DNA of 64,000 nucleotides, taken from assembly GCF_029210385.1 (NCBI RefSeq), contig NZ_JARGDQ010000004.1, positions 248,001 to 312,000 of the forward strand, in the 5' to 3' direction. This DNA is from Desulfurivibrio dismutans. Lineage in GTDB: Bacteria > Desulfobacterota > Desulfobulbia > Desulfobulbales > Desulfurivibrionaceae. Numbering within the stretch: the first letter of the stretch is position 1; each line of letters opens with the position of its first letter. Shown in pieces: positions 24,787 to 33,583 of the stretch. The notes below the pieces were generated by a model. That model saw only the letters and a list, made by a program, of their open reading frames with translations, was not told where the DNA came from and made no database searches. Made by a program: the position numbers and the translations under genes.

Positions 24787-26370
24787 TCAAAAAACAGTCA
24801 AGACCACCAGGTTGAGCAGGCCGATGAGAAAGCCGATTAATGCCCCGAAAAAATTAATGTATTTGAATTGGTCTTGCATGATGGAGAGCAGCAGTCCTTC
24901 CAGTTGCAGCAGATCCAGGCGGTCGATTTTACGGGTGATGATCTCCCGGATGTTGAGGGCGTCAATCAGCGGCGGTACTTCGCGTTCCAGCAGGTTGTTG
25001 ACCTGGCTCAGCAGGTAGTCGTCGATACCGGCCCGCACTTCGCGGGGCAGCAGATCCGCCGGTCGGCCCAGGGGTTGGGCCAGCAGCCGGGTTTCGGTCA
25101 ACTCGATGAGCATCCGGTTCAGCATTCTCCTGGTGCGCTGTGAACGCAGCAGGCGCAACAACTCCTGCTGGCTGAACCGTTGTCCCCGCTCGGCGGCGTT
25201 CTCTCCCCAGAAATTTTGCAGCAGGGTGGCCAGTGGCTGTTCCCGGTGGGCGTTGAAGGCTTCCTGGAGGATGTTTCCCAAGGCGGTGGCGGTTTCCGGG
25301 CGGGCCAGGAGCCGGCCGATGGTCCCGGCCAGTTCCCGGCGGGCCTGGTCCAGTTGGGCCGGCGGTACTTCGGCCAGGAAATCGGCCAGTGGCCGGTGGC
25401 AGAATTTTTCGGCTTCCTGGCGCAGGGTGGCAGCCAAGTTGCGCCGGGCATCTTCGTCCAGCAGCCATTGGCCGGTGGTTTCACCGCTGCTGCCGAGCCA
25501 GGAACGGATCCGGCCGGAGACGGTTTCGGGGGTGATCAGGTTGCCCAGCACCGCCCCCATGGGCCCCAGGGAACGGCTGAAGCGGTGCAGGGCTTCCCCC
25601 AGGCCGGCGGCGATTTTTTCCTGGTTTTCCGGTTTGTCCAGCAGTTCGGCCAAGTGTGCCAGCAGGTGGGGGGTCTGCTGCTCCAGTTGGTCAAGCAGGG
25701 TGTCCAGGAAAGGGGCGGGCAGCAACTCGGCCGGAGTCCGGCCTTCGGCCAGCAACTGGTCCAGCTGGCGGTCGAGGTAAGCGGCCACGCTTTGCTGGAA
25801 AGCCGGGGCGGCCATGGCCCGGCGGCATTGTTCGCTTAGCGTGTCGATCAACTCCTGTCGCTGGGCCTCGGGCAGGATCCGCTCCAGGGGCCGTTGCATG
25901 ATTTCATTAAAATGTTCTGCGGTCGCTTCGGTCAGGGTGGCGGCAAATTCCGGACTCTGCAGGTGCTGGTGAAGTTGCTTTAAAAAACGCCAGCGCACCA
26001 CCTTGATCCCCACCCGGAAATAGGAGCGGAAGGCGTCGGGGACCAGGCTTTCAAGCGGCCCGAACCGGTTTTGCATGACGGCGTCGGTCTGGGCCTGGAT
26101 CAGCAGGCGCAGGTTGTGCTGAAATTCGGTTTCCCCCAAGGCCCGGTGAATGTCCCGGGGCGTCAGCAGGTGTTCGCCCACCATTTTGCCGATGTTGCGG
26201 GCCAGGCGATGGCGGGCGGCGGGGATCACCCCCGGGGTCAGGGGCAGGCGCCACCCGGCCAGGAGCCAGGGGCGCAGGGGGCGGAAAAGCATGCGGATGG
26301 CGATGTGGTTGGTCAGATAACCGATCAGGGCGCCGACCAGGGGCAGGCTCAGATAGGCAATGGTGCTCAT
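24787..26370 (-). CDS. DUF445-family membrane protein (YheB/YjiN-like)
   Basis: 527 residues. Membrane helices at both ends (about 5-25 and 500-525) with a long helical, amphipathic middle. The N-terminus LPLVGALIGYLTNHIAIRMLFRPLRPW, split by TN-x-x-A-I-x-M-L-F-x-P, is the DUF445 signature. The family is uncharacterised; some members are linked to spore or envelope functions. ATGA overlap with the upstream pheA-tyrA fusion gene. Confidence 0.88.
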   Translation of the reverse strand: MSTIAYLSLPLVGALIGYLTNHIAIRMLFRPLRPWLLAGWRLPLTPGVIPAARHRLARNIGKMVGEHLLTPRDIHRALGETEFQHNLRLLIQAQTDAVMQNRFGPLESLVPDAFRSYFRVGIKVVRWRFLKQLHQHLQSPEFAATLTEATAEHFNEIMQRPLERILPEAQRQELIDTLSEQCRRAMAAPAFQQSVAAYLDRQLDQLLAEGRTPAELLPAPFLDTLLDQLEQQTPHLLAHLAELLDKPENQEKIAAGLGEALHRFSRSLGPMGAVLGNLITPETVSGRIRSWLGSSGETTGQWLLDEDARRNLAATLRQEAEKFCHRPLADFLAEVPPAQLDQARRELAGTIGRLLARPETATALGNILQEAFNAHREQPLATLLQNFWGENAAERGQRFSQQELLRLLRSQRTRRMLNRMLIELTETRLLAQPLGRPADLLPREVRAGIDDYLLSQVNNLLEREVPPLIDALNIREIITRKIDRLDLLQLEGLLLSIMQDQFKYINFFGALIGFLIGLLNLVVLTVF

Positions 26371-28043
26371 GGGCGGCGGCTGTTTAAGACGCTGTCCACC
26401 GCCAGGGCCTGCTCCATGGTGGGGTGGAGAAAATCCTCGCCCAAGGCGGCCCGGTTTTCTTCAATCAGCCGGCACAGTTCGGGAATGTTTTCCGCTTCGG
26501 CCAGGTCAAGCACCCGCACCAGATTGGCGGCAAAATCCCGCACAACCCGCCGGCCCTCTCCCGGACAGGCGAGAATTTCGGCATAGGTGCGCGGGTTCTG
26601 GTAATGGATCCGGGCCATGGCCAGCATGGAGTAGGCCGAAGTCAGGGTGGCGTGGCGCTCGATCTCGTCCAGTGGCAGATCATGCTGACGCAGGGTCAGG
26701 GCCAGGGCCATGGCGGTGGCGCTGGGCAGCTTCTGGCTGACCCCCATTAACAGGTTATGGCGGGGGGCGGTATCCTGGGAGATCACCGCCCCGTGCTTGT
26801 AGAGAAAGGCCTCGAACTCCCGGCACAGTAGACCGCTGCGGGGGGTGCGCACCAGGGAGACGTTCTTGTCCTTCATGCTGGCGGCCTTGGGGCCCCACAG
26901 GTTGTGCACCAGCATAACTTCGACCTCCGGGCCGGTGGACTCCAGGGCAGTGGCCAGGCTCACTTCCGCCTCGCCGGCCAGCAGAATCAGGGCCTGATTT
27001 TTTTGCAGCAGGGGGCCGTACTGGCGGATAGCGGCCGCCGTGGCGCTGATAGGAACACAGATCGCCACCAGGTCCACCAGGGGAATCATCTCCTCGGGGC
27101 GCAGTTCGCTGCTGCGACCAGACAGCATCACTTCATACCCCTCGCCGGTCAGGCGGCGGGCAAACCACTGGCTCATCTCGCCGCTGCCGATAAAGCCGCA
27201 CCTTTTAATGATCTTAGTGCGGATATCCACCCGGGGAAAGGTGCCCAGGATCCGGATGCTGCCGGGTTCCTGAATCACCTCCTCTTCGACGTGCCGAAGG
27301 GCCTCTCGGATTTCAGGGGTTTGGGCATGTCCTTCCATTTCAATGAAGAAACTGAGTTTGCGGCTTTGGGGGTCGATTTCGGAGTCCATGTCCAGCAGGT
27401 TGATTCCCCGTCGGGCAAATTCGCCCAGCATGGCGTAAAGCAGGCCCACCCGGTCTTTAAGGGGACGGGTGATGACGGCGGTGGCGTCGTAGCCGCTGGC
27501 TGGCGGCAGATGGTCGCCCAGGACGGCAAACCTGGTCAGGTTGTGGGGGCTGATCTCCCGCTCCCGCAACATTAGACCGTAGTGATGGATGGCCTCTTCG
27601 GCTTCGATGAGGCCGAAGTCGGTGCGGCCGGCGCCTTGCAGGCCGTTGATGGTCCGGTCCAGGTCGTGGGTCGCCAGCAGATCGGCGGCGGGATAGCGGG
27701 CGGCCAGGTATTCCTCGCACTGGCGCAAAAAGTGCGGCCGGCCTACCACGGTGATGATGGGGTCGTCGTTGGCCGGTGAGCCCAAGGACAGGTGGACGGG
27801 GATTGTCACGTTGTCCTGCCAGTGGACGCGCTGGCTGTGGCCGAGCAGGCGGAAAAAATCCCGGTTGCGGCCTTCTCTGGTGTTGTGGGCCGGCAGCAGG
27901 GCGCAGGTCGCCTGGCCGTCGGTCAGGGCGGCGAGAACATCGGCGTAATTGGGCAGCAGCAGCAGTTGGGCGGTGGGGTCGTACTGCCGGGCGGCCTGCC
28001 AGGCATGGGAGCCTGCCGGGCCGATAGTGGCGATGGTGGCCAT
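26367..28043 (-). CDS. prephenate dehydratase-ACT-prephenate dehydrogenase fusion
   Basis: One 558-residue protein for both branches from prephenate, to phenylpyruvate and to 4-hydroxyphenylpyruvate. Dehydratase about 1-180 (IGPAGSHAWQAA, LPAHNT, catalytic NLTRF at 169-172), ACT about 186-270, then a TyrA-type NAD domain from residue 282 (CGFIGSGEMS) with HNLWGP and QDTAPRHNLLMG. No chorismate mutase domain is visible. The ACT domain lacks the usual ESRP motif (DSEIDP in its place), so phenylalanine feedback may be altered. The dinucleotide motif has Ser for the last Gly. Both activities are inferred from family; substrate of the second domain could be arogenate. Confidence 0.85.
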   Translation of the reverse strand: MATIATIGPAGSHAWQAARQYDPTAQLLLLPNYADVLAALTDGQATCALLPAHNTREGRNRDFFRLLGHSQRVHWQDNVTIPVHLSLGSPANDDPIITVVGRPHFLRQCEEYLAARYPAADLLATHDLDRTINGLQGAGRTDFGLIEAEEAIHHYGLMLREREISPHNLTRFAVLGDHLPPASGYDATAVITRPLKDRVGLLYAMLGEFARRGINLLDMDSEIDPQSRKLSFFIEMEGHAQTPEIREALRHVEEEVIQEPGSIRILGTFPRVDIRTKIIKRCGFIGSGEMSQWFARRLTGEGYEVMLSGRSSELRPEEMIPLVDLVAICVPISATAAAIRQYGPLLQKNQALILLAGEAEVSLATALESTGPEVEVMLVHNLWGPKAASMKDKNVSLVRTPRSGLLCREFEAFLYKHGAVISQDTAPRHNLLMGVSQKLPSATAMALALTLRQHDLPLDEIERHATLTSAYSMLAMARIHYQNPRTYAEILACPGEGRRVVRDFAANLVRVLDLAEAENIPELCRLIEENRAALGEDFLHPTMEQALAVDSVLNSRRP

Positions 28044-28414
28044 CGGTTTTCCTGTGTTTGGTGGTTTTTGGGTAGGTGTTTGGGCGGCCGCTCAGGGTCG
28101 CCGAGCTGGAAACAACAACTCTGTCCTTTTAGTGTGTTAAGTAAAAGGGGTCAACCGTTTTTGGGTCAGCGTCGCGCTAAAGACAAAGAACGCGCGTTCC
28201 ATAGTGTTGTAGATTGGTGTTTTTTTTGCCTTACATGTCAAAATATGCTTGCATTGCGTGCAGGAAACGGTCACTATGCTACCGAGTGTGACAAAATGTC
28301 GCATCTGGAATTGGCGTTGGAGCCGGTGTGATTCGCCGGCGGCTGGTTGCTCGGCGTCCTCGAAGGGCGAAAAAGTGATCGGCAAAATTAAAGCACCAGA
28401 GAGGAGAATAGGTT
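28044..28414 (+). other. 371-base divergent intergenic region
   Basis: Separates the pheA-tyrA fusion (-) from the exported monoheme protein (+). No gene is supported. AGAGGAGAATAGG just before 28415 is the ribosome binding site of the monoheme gene. No convincing -35/-10 pair stands out. Confidence 0.4.
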
Positions 28415-29542
28415 ATGAAAAAGAAGGTAATGGTTACGGCGGTGGCATTAACGATGTTGGTCGGAGGTTATCTGTCGTTCACCACCGTGGATGAACAAGC
28501 CGATAAAGCAGTGGCCGGGGCCAAGACCTACGAGGCTACCTTTTATGTGGCCGGTATGGGCGGGCATTTTGCCAAAGCGGATGCAACCATCGATCCCAAC
28601 AACACCGAACAGCCCATTATTCTTAAGGGTATGCCCGGCATGGTTAACATCGGCCGGCCCAACACCCATCCTACCCATGACGCCCGCATCGATGCCAATG
28701 ACCGCAACATTATGTTCTGGTCCACCTACCGGCCCGATGCCGATGGCAACCTTCATGTCGGCAAAACCGATCTTTCCACCGGCCGGGTGCTGATTGACAA
28801 GGCTCTGCCGCCGGACGAACGGGCCACCTGGACCGGCGCCAACTACTGCGGTTCCGGCCAGTCCAATGATTACTTCATGCCCGTATATATGGGCAACGAG
28901 GGTTACATCGATGTTTTCAGCAAGGATGATCTGAGCCACAAGCACCGGGTGTTCTTTGATGACCTTGGTTACGGCTCCGGCGAGTACACCTTCGCCCACG
29001 GCACCAACTCGCCGGACATGAAACACTTCCTGCTCAGCCTCAATCTGACCCCGGACGGGCATACCCAGTTCACCGGCAACACCCAGTTGATCCTGCTGGA
29101 CATGAAGGCCCTGGAACAGGGTAAGGTGAAGAAAGTAGCCGAGGCCAAGATCACCGGTAAGCCCCGGGATGCCTCCGGCGGTACCATCACCTTCCGCCAG
29201 TACTACACCGAAGACGGCAAGCAGATCTTCCAGTCCGGCGGCGATCGCGGTTACATCATCGACGCCAAGACCCTGGAAGTGAAGCAGGTGGCTGCTCCGC
29301 TGCCCGGCGAGGCCCACGATTTCATGCCTACTCCCGATGGCAAGTACGGGGTTTTCGCCCTTCGTAACAAGGTCTTCTCGGCTGCCGATGAGGGTGACGT
29401 TACCGACGGCTCCCTGGCCCTTTACGACGTCAAGGCCCGCAAGATGGTGGGTGAGGTGACCTCGGTCTGCTTGACCTGCCACAATGCCATGGGAATGACG
29501 GGTAGCGCCATCCTCTGTGGCCTGGATGCCAACTACAAATAA
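28415..29542 (+). CDS. exported propeller-like protein with one C-terminal heme motif
   Basis: 375 residues with a signal peptide (MKKKVMVTAVALTMLVGGYL). The body has repeating blade-like patterns (WSTYRPDADGNLHVGKTDL, RVFFDDLGYGSGEYTF, QIFQSGGDRGYIIDAKTL, DFMPTPDGKYGVFALRNK) as in YVTN/cytochrome d1-type propellers. A single CLTCH near residue 355 would bind one heme c. Periplasmic; the reaction is unknown. It precedes an FtsX-type permease and its ATPase in the same direction, with a hairpin between, so the ABC unit may serve its export or assembly. Not a recognised named protein. Confidence 0.75.
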   Translation: MKKKVMVTAVALTMLVGGYLSFTTVDEQADKAVAGAKTYEATFYVAGMGGHFAKADATIDPNNTEQPIILKGMPGMVNIGRPNTHPTHDARIDANDRNIMFWSTYRPDADGNLHVGKTDLSTGRVLIDKALPPDERATWTGANYCGSGQSNDYFMPVYMGNEGYIDVFSKDDLSHKHRVFFDDLGYGSGEYTFAHGTNSPDMKHFLLSLNLTPDGHTQFTGNTQLILLDMKALEQGKVKKVAEAKITGKPRDASGGTITFRQYYTEDGKQIFQSGGDRGYIIDAKTLEVKQVAAPLPGEAHDFMPTPDGKYGVFALRNKVFSAADEGDVTDGSLALYDVKARKMVGEVTSVCLTCHNAMGMTGSAILCGLDANYK

Positions 29543-29630
29543 CACCGCAATTTTTGAAATGGCCGGATAACGCTGGGTAAGATTTGCGCCGGCGGTTTTA
29601 AAAAAGTAAGCAGTTTAGGGTGTGAAAAAC

Positions 29631-29688
29631 AGAGAGCATTGGGGTATGTTGCCGCTGGCAACAGGCTCCGGTGCTCTCTGCCGTTTTT
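29631..29688 (+). terminator. terminator or attenuator after the monoheme gene
   Basis: AGAGAGCA (29631-29638) pairs with TGCTCTCT (29672-29679); an inner TTGCCGCTGGCAA hairpin fills the loop and GTTTTT follows. It lies between the monoheme gene and the ABC permease. Confidence 0.65.
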
Positions 29689-29754
29689 AAGGCCAAAGCG
29701 ATGGCCGATTTTGTTTTACTCCTGCTTTTTTTTAAATTTTTAATTGGCGGCAAC

Positions 29755-30943
29755 ATGCAACTCAGTTTTGTTACCCTGGCCTTAAAAAATCTGCGGCGCA
29801 AGGCATTCCGCACGGCGGTGCTGGTGTTTGCCATCGGCCTCTTCGTGGCCCTGCTGGTGTTTGCCGTTTCTTTCACCATCAGCATCACCTCCACCATTGA
29901 TCGGGTTTCCCAGCGTTTGGGGGCCGATATCATCGCGGTGCCCATCGGGGCCCGAACCGAGGCCCAGGAGTATTTGCTGGAATCCCGCAATACCTCGTTT
30001 TACATGCCAGCCAGCCTCCTCGATGAGGTCAAGGCCATCGAAGGGGTTAAGGCGATCACCCACCAGACCTATGTTTCCTCCATTGACGGGCTTTGTTGCG
30101 ACGTCATTCCCACCATGCTGGTGGCTTTTGACCCCGATACCGACTTTATTCTCAAACCCTGGCTCAACGAGGCCATCGGGCGGTACCGGCGCCGGCGAGG
30201 CCATCGCCGGCGCCGGTACCGCCGAAAACCTGGGTTTGGGACTGGTGGTGGTGGAAGCCACATTGTTCAACACTCCCTTCAGCATTGTCGGCGATTTGGA
30301 GGCCACCGGCACCGGCCTGGACAACGCCCTGTTCATGACCCAGGAGAGCTTCCAGCAGATCATCGACAGCGGCCTGTCGACGGTGCGGGATGATGATATT
30401 TCCGTGATCTTCATCCAGTTGGAGGACGGTCTTGACCCGGATTACATGGGGCGGGTGATCGAGGGGCAGATTTACAACGTCGATGTGGTAACCCGCAGCA
30501 GCATGGGAGTGCGCTGGCTGACCACCCTGGCGGATATCAACAAAATCTTTCTGGTTACCGTTTCTCTCTCGTTGCTGCTGACCGTTTTCCTGGTGTGGTC
30601 AATTTTTTCCGCCATCGCCAACGAGCGGATCCGGGAAATCGGGATTATGCGAGCCATCGGCGCCCGCCAGTCCCACGTGGTGCTGCTCTTTTTCCTCGAG
30701 GTTAACCTGCTGGGTTTTGTGGGCAGTCTGCTGGGAGTAGCCGGCGGCACCTGGCTGTCGGCGCACCTGGCGGCCAATTTTGATTTGCTGAGCAGTATCT
30801 CGGCCGGGCTGGAAATCTGGCAGCAGCTGCTGATCGGGATGTTGGGGATGCTGGTGGGTGCCGGAGTCTGCCTGGCCGGGGCCATGTTACCGGTCAACCG
30901 GATCAAAAAAGTGGAGCCTTTGCTTGCCATTAAAGACGCCTGA
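29755..30943 (+). pseudogene. FtsX/MacB-type ABC permease, frame broken near 30180
   Basis: Lipoprotein-export or MacB-type permease. The first part (29755 to about 30180) has the opening LALKNLRRKAFRTAVLVFAI with the first membrane helix and periplasmic domain. The rest (from about 30179 to 30943) continues one frame over with three helices and NERIREIGIMRAIGARQSHV, the family coupling segment. Joined, the protein is about 396 residues, full length for the family. Dropping one G of GGG at 30178-30180 restores a single frame (LNEAIG then GTGAGEAIAGAGTAENLG). The break sits at the edge of a perfect 20-bp inverted repeat. It may be a real mutation, a sequence error, or ribosomal frameshifting; the partner ATPase gene is intact. 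Confidence 0.75.
30179..30223 (+). repeat. perfect 20-bp inverted repeat inside the permease gene
   Basis: Arms 30179-30198 and 30204-30223 are exact reverse complements around a 5-base spacer GGCCA. It is very GC-rich (GGTACCGGCGCCGGCGA core). An 11-base direct repeat CGAGGCCATCG (30168-30178 and 30196-30206) overlaps it. It coincides with the reading-frame break. Confidence 0.9.
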
Positions 30944-31086
30944 ATGTCAGAGTTATCGGTTCCGGTTGGTTGCATCCGTGGGCTGTCGGACCGGGTAAAA
31001 GATTTCGTAAGCGATTCACCAGGGGTACCAACCTGCTGGTTTAACGGGCCGTAACCGTTACATGATTTCAAAATAAGAGGCATGGT

Positions 31087-31764
31087 GTGGCGCAGCTAGA
31101 GTTGAACGATGTCAGCAAGATTTACCGGGTGGGTGACAGTGAACTCACCGCCATGAATCGGGTTTCCCTGCAGATTGAAGAGGGCGATTTTATTTCCATT
31201 GTGGGGCACTCCGGCTCGGGCAAGACCACCCTGGTTTCGGTGATCGGTGGCATTCTGCGGCCCACCTCGGGACGGGTGCTGTTTGAGCAGGATGATATTT
31301 GCGCCATGGATGATGTCCAACTGTCCGGCTACCGTAACCGTAAAATCGGCTTTATGTTCCAGTTCGCCAGCCTGCTGCCCATGCTCACCGCCCGGGAAAA
31401 CGTGATGCTGGCGGCCCTGTTCGGCCGGGAACGTTCAGCGGAAGAGCGGCAGCGGGCCGATCATCTGCTGGAGCTGGTGGGCATTGGTGAGCGGGCGGGG
31501 GCTTACCCCGGTGAGCTTTCGGGCGGGCAGCAGCGGCGGGTGGCCATTGCCCGGGCCCTGATGAACAATCCCCGGATGCTCCTGGCCGATGAGCCCACCG
31601 GCGATCTCGACGAGGAAACCGAAGCGGAAATTATGAGCTTGCTGGGTAAGATCAACCGGGAACAGCAGGTGACCATGCTCCTCATTACCCACAACGGGGC
31701 GCTGGCCCGGACCGCCGACCGGATGTTGCGGATGCGCCAGGGCAGCCTGATCTCTGTCACTTGA
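31087..31764 (+). CDS. ABC transporter ATP-binding protein (LolD/MacB type)
   Basis: 225 residues. Walker A GHSGSGKTT (about 39-47), signature LSGGQQRRVAIARAL, Walker B MLLADEPTGDLD and H-loop LLITHNGALA. The LolD/MacB class works with FtsX-type permeases such as the one upstream. GTG start at 31087 with GAGG (31077-31080) in front; the nearby ATG at 31082 is out of frame. Confidence 0.92.
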   Translation: MAQLELNDVSKIYRVGDSELTAMNRVSLQIEEGDFISIVGHSGSGKTTLVSVIGGILRPTSGRVLFEQDDICAMDDVQLSGYRNRKIGFMFQFASLLPMLTARENVMLAALFGRERSAEERQRADHLLELVGIGERAGAYPGELSGGQQRRVAIARALMNNPRMLLADEPTGDLDEETEAEIMSLLGKINREQQVTMLLITHNGALARTADRMLRMRQGSLISVT

Positions 31765-31800
31765 CTTGAATTTATTTGGCGGGAGTGAAAAATTGCCTGA

Positions 31801-31966
31801 CCTCCTGCCGACCCCGTAAGGGGACCGACAGGAGGCTTGGGTCGACGAGGGGGGGCCGACCCAAACGGCAAACCGCAAAATGGAGGTAGGAGTGCAAGTT
31901 ATGAATTGCAACTATTACCAATGAAAGAATCGTGCCGCCCCTGCCTGGTCAGGGGCGTTTTTGTTT
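31801..31966 (+). ncRNA. structured RNA region ending in a terminator
   Basis: Hairpin 1 at 31801-31835 (CCTCCTG/CAGGAGG with an inner CCCC-GTAA-GGGG), hairpin 2 at 31837-31864 (TTGGGTCG/CGACCCAA), a GGAGGTAGGAG segment, a small TGCAA/TTGCA hairpin, then a Rho-independent terminator (GCCCCTG/CAGGGGC, 31937-31956, with GTTTTTG). It is either the structured 3' UTR of the ATPase message or a separate small RNA. Confidence 0.45.
31901..31924 (+). other. seven-codon reading frame with a strong ribosome binding site
   Basis: ATG at 31901 reads MNCNYYQ and stops at 31922-31924. AGGAG (31888-31892) is eight bases upstream. An in-frame ATG at 31880 would give 14 residues. Too short to judge by composition; it may be a leader peptide or chance. 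Confidence 0.25.
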
Positions 31967-32175
31967 TATCTCTTTGTTAATGCTTGCTAATATTTTTTTT
32001 TATTGCTGTGGGTAGAAGTGGTAAGTGTTGGTGATGTGATTAAGTTAACTTGCTGGCAGGACGTTTGTTGTGAGCCTATCTTGCTGAAAGGGCAGAAAAA
32101 ACACGGTAATCAGTTTTGCTTGACGATCAACGGATGTTTATTGCTTGCCGTACCCAGTGATCGCTTGCGGAAAGA

Positions 32176-33573
32176 CTATCCGTTGTCGGCGGCAGTGGCG
32201 GGGAAAATGGCGCGGGCGGTGGTGCCCTGGCCGGGCAGGGAGGTGAAATGCAGGCGGCCACCATGTTCTTCCATGATCCCGGCTGAGACCGAGAGCCCCA
32301 GGCCGGTGCCGCCGCAGTCGCGCTTAGTGGTGAAGAATGGATCCTGGATTTTTTCAAGATCCCGAGCCGGGATTCCGCCGCCCTGGTCGATTACTTTTAA
32401 AATAACCTGGTTATGGTTAGTGTCGTGCGCGGTGCGTACCGTTATGCCGTTTTCCGGTGAATCCAGGGCCTGGCAGGCGTTCTGAAGCAGATTGATGACC
32501 ACCTGCTCGACCCGCTGAAAGTTTCCCTTGATGGGCGGCAGGTCGCATGCCAGGTCAATCTGCAGGTTATGCGTGGCTTTTTTCAAGGGGGAGGCCAGCA
32601 GGGCGAGGGCGGCCCGGACCACCTGATTGAGGTCGAAAACCTGGCCCATTTCGGCGGCACTTTGCCGCGCGTAGTCATTGAGGTTGCGGACGATGCGAGT
32701 GATGCGGTCGGAACCATCGATGATGCCGGTGAGCAGTTCGGGGACATACTCCCGCAGTTCGCTGAATGGCAAGCCGGCCACCGTAAAATCGCCGTGGTTG
32801 GCCAACTGCCGATCCAGGATGGCGCTGGTGTCCGTCCATATCCTTTGCAGCAGCGGCGTGTTGATGGTGATGAAGTTGTTGGGGTTGTTGATTTCGTGGG
32901 CGACCCCGGCCACCAGAATGCCCAGGGAGGCCAGCTTGTCGGCTTCGATTAACTGGCGTCGGCGCTGTTCAGCCTCCATCTCTGCCCGTTGCCGGGCTCT
33001 GATATCCGCCTGCAGTTGTCGATTGGTGGCGGCCAGTTCCGCCGTTCTTGCTTCCACCAACTGTTCGAGATGCCGACGGTGATTGTCCAACTCCCGGTTG
33101 GAGCGGGCCAGTTCTTCCTGTTTTTCCCGCAGCAGTCGCCGCAGCCGGCAGTGTTCCATGCCCTTTTCCAGGGCGACCTCAATTTCCTGGGGGGAAAAGG
33201 GTTTCTGCAGGTAGTTGACGGCGCCCTGTTTCATGGCCGCTACCGCCGTTTTGATCTCGTGCTGGCCGGAAATGACGATCACTTCCAGCTCGGGTTGGCG
33301 GCGCCGGGCTTCGGCCATAAAGGTAAGGCCGTCCATTTCCGGCATCAGAATATCGGTCAGCAGCAGATCAAAACGCTTGTTGGCCATGATTTCCAGGGCC
33401 GCGGGGCCGCCGGGGGCGGTGCTGACCTGATAGCCCAGTTTTTCCGCCTGCAGGGTAATAAGCTGGAGTACCAGTGGCTCATCGTCCACCGCCAGAATGC
33501 GGCCCCGTTTTTGGTTGGGCGGGGTTCGCCGGAATGATGCCGGCGGTACTTGCGATTCGGACCGGCTGGTCAT
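32176..33573 (-). CDS. histidine kinase with N-terminal receiver domain
   Basis: 465 residues, cytoplasmic. Receiver about 25-140 (ILAVDDEPLVLQL, phospho-acceptor Asp in LLLTDILMPEMDG, K in LQKPFS), a coiled coil about 150-215, HisKA with the H-box AGVAHEINNPNNF, and HATPase_c with LLQNACQAL, DQGGGI and GTGLGLSVS. It follows the NtrC-type regulator by ten bases, so the two probably form one signalling pair with the receiver as intermediary. Signal unknown. Confidence 0.92.
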   Translation of the reverse strand: MTSRSESQVPPASFRRTPPNQKRGRILAVDDEPLVLQLITLQAEKLGYQVSTAPGGPAALEIMANKRFDLLLTDILMPEMDGLTFMAEARRRQPELEVIVISGQHEIKTAVAAMKQGAVNYLQKPFSPQEIEVALEKGMEHCRLRRLLREKQEELARSNRELDNHRRHLEQLVEARTAELAATNRQLQADIRARQRAEMEAEQRRRQLIEADKLASLGILVAGVAHEINNPNNFITINTPLLQRIWTDTSAILDRQLANHGDFTVAGLPFSELREYVPELLTGIIDGSDRITRIVRNLNDYARQSAAEMGQVFDLNQVVRAALALLASPLKKATHNLQIDLACDLPPIKGNFQRVEQVVINLLQNACQALDSPENGITVRTAHDTNHNQVILKVIDQGGGIPARDLEKIQDPFFTTKRDCGGTGLGLSVSAGIMEEHGGRLHFTSLPGQGTTARAIFPATAADNG

Positions 33574-33583
33574 GGCTGGCTGA

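Noticed and set aside
28448-29545. 365-codon open frame opposite the monoheme gene
   Set aside because: Long antisense frames are expected in high-GC DNA; it lacks a ribosome binding site and the plus-strand protein has a signal peptide and heme motif.
30179-30223. Phage or plasmid attachment site at the perfect palindrome
   Set aside because: No integrase, no flanking mobile genes and the site lies inside a conserved permease sequence.
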